NCBI GenBank assembly: GCA_019925105.1
Contig: JAHGAU010000008.1
Location: 1,837,380 to 1,901,379 of the forward strand
From: Niebla homalea
Lineage: Eukaryota; Ascomycota; Lecanoromycetes; Lecanorales; Ramalinaceae
Length of the DNA stretch: 64,000 nt
Direction of reading: 5' to 3'
The position numbers were made by a program, and so were the translations under genes. Each line of letters begins with the position of its first letter. Positions within the stretch are counted from its first letter, which is position 1. Below are positions 56,001 through 64,000 of this stretch, one piece after another. Under the pieces are notes generated by a model. The model did no database searches. It was given only the letters and a program-made list of their open reading frames with translations, and had not been told where the DNA came from.

Positions 56001-59000
56001 ATTATTTATAATTTTAATGAATAAAGGGTAAATAAAAAATAAATTAAAGTTAAGGAAGAATAAAAGTAAATAAAAGAAAAGATTAAGAAAAAGGAAAAAA
56101 ATAAGTCTTTTAATCCTTCCGTCAAGCCGATTCTATATTATAAGGGTAATATTATAAAATAAAATAATAAAGTTTAGATTATAATAAGGTTTAATATTAT
56201 TCCTTTATATTATAAAGTATTTTTTAAGGTATTTTTTCTTCCGGATATTAAATATTTTATATTATAAAATAAATATAAAATTAAATATCTTAATTAAAGG
56301 TTTTAAGGAATAAAAAAATAAATAATAAATAAAAATTTTATAGGCTTTTATAAGCTTATTCTTAATTAGATTTATAATATTTTTAAGGTTTACTTTATTT
56401 ATAACCTTTAAATTACTTTATTAAAGCTTATTTTTTTAAATTAATTCTTTATATAACTTAATAAAATCAATATCTACCTATTTAAAGCTATTGTAATTTC
56501 TTATTTTAATTATTAACGTTTTTTTATAGCCCGTTTAAATATTAATTACCGTACGTTTTAACCGTAATTACTATCTATTTAATATTATTAATAATTATTA
56601 ACTTACCGTTTATTATTAATAAGTATTATTAATAAAAGTTTTTATTTTACCCCGTTATTCCCTATAAAAGCGTAAATAAGTTAACTTTAATATAATATTA
56701 AAATATAAGCCCTTTTAAGGTAATTAAAAGGTAAAAAGTATATTACGTATAATTAAAGATATTAAAGTATAGAAATATAAGAGTAAAAAGGCTAAAGGCC
56801 CTAATAAACCCAGTCAATAATACTCCTTATAACGGGTTAACCCCGGGCTTGGCCCGGGGTAGGCCCGGTTAAGCTTGCACCTCAGTTATTAATACCTTTG
56901 AACCCTAATAATTAATATAAATAATTTATTTAAAACCCGGCTTACTCTAGCTTCTGTTTAAGGATCCTTTTATTTACCTTAAAGAAATAATCGCCCGGGA
57001 CTTATATAATTTATTTACCGTTATTTTAATTAAAAGAATATAACCTTTTAAATCTTTATTTTTTTATTTTTAAATCGACCGCTTTTTAATATTAATAATT
57101 TAATAATAAAGTTTTTTAACTTTAATTACCTTTTTAATAATAAAAATAATTAATTACCCGATTTAAATACCTTATTAAATATTAAAAATTTAACTTTAAA
57201 TTGGATACTTTTTTATCGTTATTATCCTTAAGAATTATTTATTCCTTTATATTATATTTAATAATTAATGTATTAACTTTAAAATAAGAACCTCCCGGAA
57301 TATATATACTTAATAATTAAAGGACGGCTTACTTAATATTGGGCTTTATTTTTTAAAAAAATATATTTAAATACCTTAATAATTAACCGTATTATATATT
57401 ACTAATATTAAAATATTAATACTTTAAATATTAATTATATTTCCCGGTTAAATAACGGAACCGGATAAATTTAATACTTAAAATATTATTCCGCCGGAAT
57501 TATTATTAATAATATCCTTTTTTATCTTTTTTTTTTTTTGGTAATAAAATTTAATAAAACCTATAAATTAACGGTAACTCTTTTTGTTTTTCTTTTTTAA
57601 ATTAATAAATTTAATTTATTAAATAAGTAACTTATAATACCCTCGGAATTACTTTTAATACCTTTTTTTTAGTTAAAAGGATCTAATATAATTAATAAGT
57701 TAACGGTAATATTTTAATTATCGTTCTTTTAAATAATAGGACCTAGTATGGTTAATAAGTAAATAATAGCCTTTTTAATATTAATAAATTTTCCCTAAGT
57801 AATTAAACTTACCCTTTAAATATTACTTTAACTTTTTACGGCCGTTTCTATTATATATAACGGAGGTTTATTTATATTTTAAGAATTTATAATATTTTAA
57901 GCTTAATAGTAAATTCAAAACTTTTAATAATAACTTTAATATACTTAATTTATTTAAACCATTTATTTATAATAATTATAATAATATTAACGTTAATAAA
58001 TTTAACGGTTTATTAAATATTTAAAATATTAATAATCTTTAATAACTGAATAACTTTAATTATTTAATAATATTAATTAAACGTTATGATAATTAAAATA
58101 ATTATTTTATAAAATACTTTATCCTTTTTTAATCCGTAATTTTAATATAACGTTTAAGGACGAAAAAATATAACGCTTAAGTTAAATAATACCTTATAAA
58201 CTTAATATTTTATATAGTTTTATATCGTTAAATACGCTTAATAAATAAAGTTTTATTTAAAGAAATATTTAATAATAATTATTATAATTTTCCTTTAATG
58301 TTTATCTGTTACGTTTTAATTCAATTAATTAATTAATTAATTTATATTACGGGTTTAATTAAGTTAATTCCGGCGTTCCTTAATACGCGGCTTTTTAACC
58401 TTATTAATAACCGTAAAAACCTGATACTTATAACGTTAAAGTAAAAACCGGCGTCTATTAGGCCTTTACCCTTTACCCCTTAAGGTAAAGGATATTAACG
58501 GCCGTTTAAAAAGTAATAATTTATTTATATACTCCTTATATTTTAACTCCTTTAAGAAAATCCATAATATTACGATTATATCCTTATAAAAGTTATTTTT
58601 AAATTTATTATTTTTCTATTCTTTTATATATTTATATTATTTTAACTTTATATAATACCTTTAAATATTTTTATTAATATTTACGCGTTTAATATATATT
58701 TTTTTTATATTATTATCGCTATTGACTCTTTTAAAGATTTTTAATAAGTATTTATTATTATATCTTTATAGTTATAAAAGATGTTTTCCGGTTTATATAA
58801 TTAATATAACCGGTTTCCGCTCCTTTTTTCTTCTTTAATTAATAACGGGTTTTCTTTATAAGGTTTTTAATAATTTCGTTTATTATAATAAAATTAAACT
58901 ATAATAATAATCCGGTAAATATTATAAATTTAGTAATTACCTAAAAATTTTATTTTATAAATAATATTTAACGATAATTATAAGTATTAACTTTTACGAT

Positions 59001-59493
59001 AAATTTTAACTTAACCTCCGTAAATAAAAGATAAAAAATAAGGACGTATACGGCGTTTTACTTTTTTATCCGTATTTATATTTAACGTTTATTTAACCCT
59101 TAATATATATAATAAATAGGAAATAAATTAAACCGTTTTTATCCGTTTAAAGTTAAATTATTAATATATGATTATTTTTCTTTATAATATTATAACGGTA
59201 AAAATATTTATTAATAATCTTTTTATTATTAAGAATTAAGTAATAACGACTTTAAGGTATAAAGTCCTTATACTTTTATTAACGTTTAATTTACTTTATC
59301 GTAACTTATAAAGTAATTATTATAGCCTTTATTCTTTAAGTCCTTTTAATTTTGGTTTTTCTTATGCTTAACGGGAATTCGTATTTACTTAAATTAGCCC
59401 CCGGAATACTAGTAAAATTAACCTTCTTTTTAACTTATTCCTACTTTATTTTAATAAAAAAAAAATATGTTTAATTTATTCCCTTTAACTTAA
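53076..59493. other. RIP-type A/T-rich block, right part
   Basis: Same composition as 44494-51025. The 210-bp repeat at 56696 is the only recognisable unit. A few short G/C islands (CCGGGG, CCCCGG) remain where no CA/TG is present. Confidence 0.75.
56696..56912 (+). repeat. LTR-like direct repeat, copy 2
   Basis: Begins TATTAAAATATAAGCCC and ends near GAACCCTAATAATTA. The hairpin CCCCGGGCTTGGCCCGGGG is unchanged from copy 1, while the flanks have more A/T. Same orientation as copy 1. Confidence 0.65.
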
Positions 59494-59844
59494 GGCTATC
59501 ACCTAATTGTGATTCACTCGACCCTCCAGTGAATCATTTCCTCACCTGGGGGGAATTCCGCGATGCGCCGCTAGACCCTCCAATAAATCATTTTTTGAAG
59601 TAATTCACTAGAGGGGTTTTTTTCTATAAAATCCTTAACTTTCTATATAAAAGGTATAGATCTTAGCACGGGCTTTAAAACGAGCCCCATTTGGCCTAAA
59701 TCGGTTAACGGGCGATTTACTTATCGATTTTACTACGTTTTGGAATTCTGGAGGTTTAAGTTTAAGTTCGCTTCCCGGCGTTAAAGTTTACTTTTTAACC
59801 CGTTATTCCTTTATAAAATCTAATAATTTAACTTTATAGCCTGA
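59494..59844 (+). repeat. Subtelomeric hairpin cassette A
   Basis: About 351 bp starting GGCTATCACCTA and ending AGCCTGA. Its private word AGTGAATCA occurs as inverse (TGATTCACT), direct, direct, inverse: the first pair forms a 9-bp stem with a 9-nt loop. Downstream it shares GCACGGGCT...CGAGCCCC, TTATCGATTTTACT, GGAATTCTGGAGGTT and TTCGCTTCCCGGCGTTAAA with cassettes B to D. It is an isolated copy and more A/T-rich than B. Confidence 0.75.
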
Positions 59845-61370
59845 GTAAAGAGCTTTTTAACGATATCAGAAAAATAAAAATCCGTTTATTATTATTTATT
59901 ATAGTATTAAGCTATATATCTGATAATTTTAATTTTACGGTTTTTTTAAGTATATCCGAGTATTATTAATCCTTTTTATTTAAGTTTTAATTTAAAAAAA
60001 TAATATAAAAAATAACGGTTATAACGGTACCAGAGTTACGATAATCCGGTATATATTAATAAATTAATTATCTACTTAAAAATAATAATTACCTTTTTTC
60101 CTTATTAATTTTTTTATTTTAAGTAATCTTTAAAAAATCTTGGTATAGGGTAACCGTTAACGTTACCTCTTTATACTAAGACTTTTAAAAAATCCTTACT
60201 TAATTTAATTATTATTATTTATAACCTTTAATCAGTAAAAACCCCTTTATATTAATAAGATTATTAGTTATTTAATTATTAAGGCCTTACTTTAAGAAGG
60301 ATAATAAAGGTTTAATAATAAAAGGTAAATGATAAATAGTAATAAATAGTGACTAATAAAAGGTAGATAAAATAAAATAAATAATAAGAAGTAATTTATA
60401 AAATAATAAAGGATAAAATTACCGGGTTTTATAATTAAAATTTTAAAGTTTTATTTCCTTTATTATTTTATACTTAATAATAAAAGCTTCAGTAAGAAAA
60501 ACGTAAATCTAAGTATAAGCTTTTAAATATTATTTATCTTAAATTAATCGGATGGTTAATTATTAAGTTATTTATATTATTAAATTCTGGAACTTAAACC
60601 GGTTAAATATAAAGTTATTTTTTAGCGTTAAAATCCAAAAACTCTTTAAGGGGGTATATCTTAAAGGTTATTTACCATTTTATTTTTTGAAAAAAACCAA
60701 AAAATTCAGGATTAAAAACGCTATTAAATAACGTTAAAATTAAAAAAATCCATTCATTATATTTAAATATATATTTAAAAACGTTATTTAAATCTAAAAA
60801 TCTAATTCTTATTTTATTAATAACTTACTTAATATTTAATCTTTTTTTTTTTTTATAGCTTAAACCCCTTATATAAGGGTTTATTTTAAATAGTATAATA
60901 AAAGAAAAATTAAAGATTAATAAGTAATTATTAAGTAATTTAAGAAAAATAAAAAAAAAAGGATTTATTTTCAATATTTTTATTACCCCTTTTTATTTAT
61001 ATAATAAAGGGCTATTTATAGATTTATAGCCTATTAACTTATACCCATTAAGGTAAAACTAGGTACTTATTATAAAATTATTATGAATACGTCGATAAAC
61101 CCGGCCTAGACCGGTTTATTTTTAAATTATTATATTATTATTACCGTTACCACCGCTATTAATTATTAGCCTTTATATAGCCCGGTTATTTTTGGATTAT
61201 TAATAAACTTAACCCCTAGAACTTGTATTCACTTTTAAATAATCGTTATAAACTTGGTAAAGGCTTAACCAATAATTTATCTATATAATAGCCCTCCCCT
61301 CCCCTTAAATTTCGGTTTTTCTTATTATACTTAAGTTATTTAATTTACTTAATACCCAAGTAAACTAAAT
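59845..61370 (+). repeat. Internal subtelomeric unit, RIP-worn
   Basis: Matches the terminal unit (63081-63750) in order: AAAATCCGT near 59877, a hairpin at 60139-60180 (TTGGTATAGGG...TTTATACTAAG), ACCGGTTTATTTTTAAATTA near 61111, TTGGTAAAGGCTTAACCAAT near 61255, and AATACCCAAGTAAACTAAAT just before the TACC tract. It also holds extra A/T-rich DNA absent from the terminal unit. Confidence 0.65.
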
Positions 61371-61640
61371 ACCCTTTACCTTTTACCTATTACTCGACTT
61401 ACTTATACCTTTACCTACCTTTTACCTTTTACCTTTTACCCTTTACCCTTTACCTTTTACCTTTTACCTTTTACCTTTTACCTTTTACCTTTTACCTTTT
61501 ACCTTTTACCTTTTACCTTTTACCCTTTACCATATTTACCTTTATTTACCTTTACCCTTTACCATTTAATACCTTTACCTTTACCTACCTTTACCTCTAC
61601 CACCTATTACCGCTTATTTTTACCATCGCCCTTTACCTTT
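61371..61640 (+). repeat. Internal TACCCTTT/TACCTTTT tract
   Basis: Degenerate tandem 7-mers: ACCCTTT, ACCTTTT and ACCTTTA repeated over about 270 bp. It begins at the position homologous to the terminal tract at 63751. Its C-rich strand is on the plus strand, opposite to the telomere at the window end. Confidence 0.8.
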
Positions 61641-62016
61641 ACCCTTTTATTTATATTTTATTTATATCCATTTATATAATAGACTTACCTTAAGCCCTTA
61701 CCAAAAAGGCCTTTTTCTATTTATTTGATTATAAGGCTTTAATATATTATAATTATAAATACGGTATTAGATTCCTGGAATTACGCGGCTACCTTAATAA
61801 GCAATATCCTTAATTTACTCCTTTAATAAAGAATAAAGTTTTTACTTATATTATTAAGAATTACTTAGATAATATAAGTATTCCGGACGGATTAATTACA
61901 CCGTTACCTTTATTACCGGTTTCTTCCGGTATTAAATATAATAATTATCCTTATATTTATTCCTCTTAGAACGGTATAATAGCTTATTACCGAACGGATT
62001 ATTCCGATATTTATAA
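61641..62016. other. A/T-rich spacer between internal tract and cassettes
   Basis: About 375 nt without a gene. It contains TTCCGGAATTA-type remnants but no match I can name. Confidence 0.4.
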
Positions 62017-62372
62017 GCCTACCATCTAGTTTTGAATGGTTGCAGCCTCCACCCATTCATTCCCTCCGCCGGGGAATTCCGCTTTACCCCTGCTGTACCC
62101 TCAAACCATTCATTTTTAAAAATGAATGGTTTAAGGTATTTTCCAGACCGGATCCCTTAACTTTATATGGTAAAGGTGTAGAGCTCAGCACGGGCTACAA
62201 AACGAGCCCCGTTTGACCCGGATCGGGTAAGGGGCGATTTAGTTATCGATTTTACTAAGTGTGGGAATTCTGGAGGTTCAAGTTTAAGTTCGCTTCCCGG
62301 CGTTAAAACTCACTTTTTCCCCCGCCGTTCCCCGCTAAAATGTAATAATTGAACTTTTTAGCCTGAAATTAG
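62017..62372 (+). repeat. Subtelomeric hairpin cassette B
   Basis: Its private word CCATTCATT occurs as inverse (GAATGGTT), direct, direct, inverse. The second pair is a perfect 30-bp palindrome at 62103-62132 (15-nt arms, no loop). Then come GAGCTCAGCACGGGCTACAA, the small hairpin ACCCG-GAT-CGGGT, and GGAGGTTCAAG. Least mutated of the four cassettes; tandem with C at a period of about 357 bp. Confidence 0.85.
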
Positions 62373-62729
62373 GGCTACCATCTAGTTTTGAATGGTTGCA
62401 GCCTCCACCCATTCATTCCCTCCGCCGGGGGGAATTCCGCTTTACCCCTACTGCACCCTTAAATTATTCATTTTTAAAAATAAATAATTTAAGGTATTTT
62501 CCAGACCGGATCCCTTAACTTTATATAGTAAAGGTATAAAGCTCAGTACGGGCTATAAAACGAGCCCCGTTTAACCCGGATCGGGTAAAAGGCGATTTAA
62601 TTATCGATTTTATTAAGTATGGGAATTCTAAAGGTTTAAGTTTAAGTTCGCTTCTTAACGTTAAAACTTACTTTTTCCCCTGCCGTTCCCCGTTAAAATA
62701 TAATAATTAAATTTTTAGCTTAAAATTAA
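62373..62729 (+). repeat. Subtelomeric hairpin cassette C
   Basis: Nearly identical to B but with C-to-T and G-to-A changes. The 30-bp palindrome has become AAATTATTCATTTTT / AAAAATAAATAATTT, with one mismatch. ACCATCTAG starts at 62378. Confidence 0.85.
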
Positions 62730-63080
62730 GGCTATCACCTAGTTCTCACTCTTTCCTGCCTGGAAAGAGTCATTTGCTCACTCGGCGTTAATTCGGCCTT
62801 CTCGGACTTGACCCAGGAAAGAGTCATTTTTAGAAATGACTCTTTCCAGGGTAGAACCGGCCCGGATTTATTCACTCTCTATATAAAAGGTATAGATTTT
62901 AGTACGGCCTATTAATCCCGAGACCTCCGAGGTTCGTCCGAGCAGTGGTTATTTATTTATCGATTTTTAAATATTTACGAATTCCGGGTTATAGGGTTTA
63001 AGTTTACTTCCCGGCGCTAATTATTACTTTTTTATCGGCTATTCCCCGGTAAAATCTGGTAATTTAACTTTCTTCATACG
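62730..63080 (+). repeat. Subtelomeric hairpin cassette D
   Basis: Same length and layout as A to C but a different private word, GGAAAGAGT(CATTT). ACTCTTTCC-TGCCT-GGAAAGAGT forms a 9-bp stem at about 62749-62771. A second hairpin at 62816-62847 has perfect 14-bp arms and a TTAG loop. The 3' part (GCACGGGCT region) has diverged from B and C, while TTACTTCCCGGCGCTAA is kept. Confidence 0.8.
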
Positions 63081-63480
63081 TTTCCCCGCTCTTTAATAGT
63101 GTCAGGAAAACGAAAATCCGTCCATTAGTGGCTACGGTAGTATTGACCTATAAGGGTTTATGAGTAATTCTTTAAGGTTTTAAGGTGTATCCGGATTATT
63201 ATTGATCCTTTATTTAATCTATTTAATCTAAAAGATAGCTTAAAAAAAGCGCTTTATAACGGTAACGGGAGAACTTAGATCCGTACCTTATTTAAGATTA
63301 TATTACTTAATAATAATAAAAAAAAACTTATATAATACTTTTATTATTTTATTAATAATATAAGGGTCTTAACATTTCTTGGCATAGGGTGGCGGCTAGC
63401 GTCGCCTCCCTATGCTAAGGCTTTAAGATCCGGCCGTAATATCCGTCTGAATACGAGAATAATCCATAAATAGATCTTTA
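63081..63480 (+). repeat. Terminal subtelomeric module with 12-bp-arm hairpin
   Basis: Includes AACGAAAATCCGTCC and an imperfect hairpin at about 63378-63419: CTTGGCATAGGG, a G/C-rich centre with GGCGGCTAGCGTCGCC, then CCCTATGCTAAGG. The homologous hairpin in the internal unit is at 60139-60180. Confidence 0.7.
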
Positions 63481-63485
63481 TTTTT

Positions 63486-63524
63486 AAATTATTGCACTGC
63501 CACCCAAATTATTGCACTGCCACC
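63486..63524 (+). repeat. Two-copy 20-bp direct repeat
   Basis: AAATTATTGCACTGCCACC occurs at 63486 and again at 63506, head to tail. Confidence 0.9.
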
Positions 63525-63750
63525 ACCAATAATTATTAGTCCGGAACCGGCCTGTTTATTTTTAAATTATTAAGTGGCTTAGCTATCTAAGCCCGGTCTC
63601 GGCCTTATTTAAGCCTTATGACTCATAATTCTCTTGGCAAAGGCTTGGCTAATAATTCATCTATATAATCACCCTTCCCCCCCTTCAAATTTCTGTTTTT
63701 CTCATCACACTCAAGTCACTCAATCTACTCAATACCCAAGCAAACCAAAT

Positions 63751-63905
63751 ACCCTTTACCCTTTACCCTTTACCCTTTACTATCACTTATACCTTTACCT
63801 TACCTTTACCTTTATCTTTACCTTCACCTTTACCTTTACCTACCTTTACCTTTATTTACTTTTACCTTTATTTACCTTTACCTTTATTCACCTTTACCTT
63901 TACCT
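63751..63905 (+). repeat. Terminal CCCTTTA / CCTTTA tract
   Basis: Starts with four CCCTTTA units, then degenerate ACCTTTA and ACCTTTATTT steps, ending directly at the telomere. Strand orientation is opposite to that of the TTAGGG array that follows. Confidence 0.85.
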
Positions 63906-64000
63906 TTAGGGTTAGGGTTAGGGTTAGGGTTAGGGTTAGGGTTAGGGTTAGGGTTAGGGTTAGGGTTAGGGTTAGGGTTAGGGTTAGGGTTAGGGTTAGG
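63906..64000 (+). repeat. Telomere, (TTAGGG)n
   Basis: 15 complete TTAGGG units and a partial TTAGG in 95 nt, with no variant unit. The G-rich strand runs 5' to 3' to the window end, as expected at a right-hand chromosome terminus. Confidence 0.98.

Larger units (their letters stand above)
47535..56912. mobile_element. Inferred old LTR element, RIP-mutated, with nested insertion
   Basis: Bounded by the two 210-bp direct repeats. Subtracting the nested 2,045 bp leaves about 7.3 kb, a usual size for a Ty1/copia or Ty3/gypsy element. Coding regions are destroyed and no protein motif survives, so the class cannot be told. No target-site duplication could be fixed at its ends. Confidence 0.4.

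Noticed and set aside
62270..62300. B-box-like GGTTCAAG in cassette B suggesting a tRNA-derived SINE
   Set aside because: No A box at the right spacing, no poly-A or terminator, and the word is altered in the other cassettes.
63634..63909. 91-aa ORF reaching into the telomere
   Set aside because: Most of it is a translation of the CTTTACC tract.

Overview
The window is one chromosome end of a filamentous ascomycete (Pezizomycotina). It ends at 64000 in an uninterrupted TTAGGG array that reads toward the terminus. Introns are short (about 50-70 nt, GT-AG, CTRAC-type branch points). There are two HET-domain genes, a highly reducing polyketide synthase relic, and a very A/T-rich block with the CpA/TpG loss expected of repeat-induced point mutation (RIP). 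The species cannot be named from the sequence alone.

1-27 kb is a gene-bearing but decaying subtelomere. Genes that read as intact are a THEM6-like hotdog protein (7452-8531), a 718-aa HET protein (10370-12526), two convergent paralogues of an uncharacterised LPxEIRxMIY family (14827-15645 + and 16970-17692 -), a small two-exon orphan (18613-19117), a FAD monooxygenase (20072-21310 -) and a two-exon GNAT acetyltransferase (26226-27011 -). Between them lie broken genes: a coiled-coil-like gene with three in-frame TGA codons (538-1267), a tandem pair of frameshifted secreted-protein paralogues (4019-5085 and 5823-6871), a membrane-anchored lectin-like pseudogene (21947-22912 -) and a second HET gene whose reading frame shifts twice (23413-24815).

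27.7-39.4 kb is a dead secondary-metabolite locus. A highly reducing PKS on the minus strand (ACP, KR, ER and DH/MT-like remnants at 27742-31253; KS and the start of AT at 34632-36779) diverges from a GMC oxidoreductase pseudogene (37489-39402). The two PKS halves are separated by an open 932-aa gene (31445-34299 -) that joins an OTT_1508-type deaminase domain to a perfect MYND zinc finger. It is the best-preserved gene in its neighbourhood.

41.6-44.5 kb holds an HSL-type esterase (42374-43525) flanked by two C-rich/G-rich fold-back repeats, then a roughly 65-bp tandem array that loses C and G unit by unit and leads into the A/T-rich block. 44.5-59.5 kb is RIP-mutated repeat DNA. Two 210-bp direct repeats (47535 and 56696) look like the LTRs of an old element. 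Nested inside is a younger 2,040-bp gag-only LTR element (51031-53070) with 162-bp LTRs and a CTTAC target-site duplication. Every difference between its LTRs is of RIP type.

59.5-64 kb is the subtelomere proper: four roughly 355-bp cassettes that each carry a private word in a W'-W...W-W' arrangement forming two hairpins, a shared downstream hairpin module, two TACCCTTTACC-type tracts (an internal one at 61371 and a terminal one at 63751), and the telomere at 63906-64000. The internal tract begins at the position homologous to the terminal one, so the last 2.4 kb looks like a duplication of a former chromosome end.
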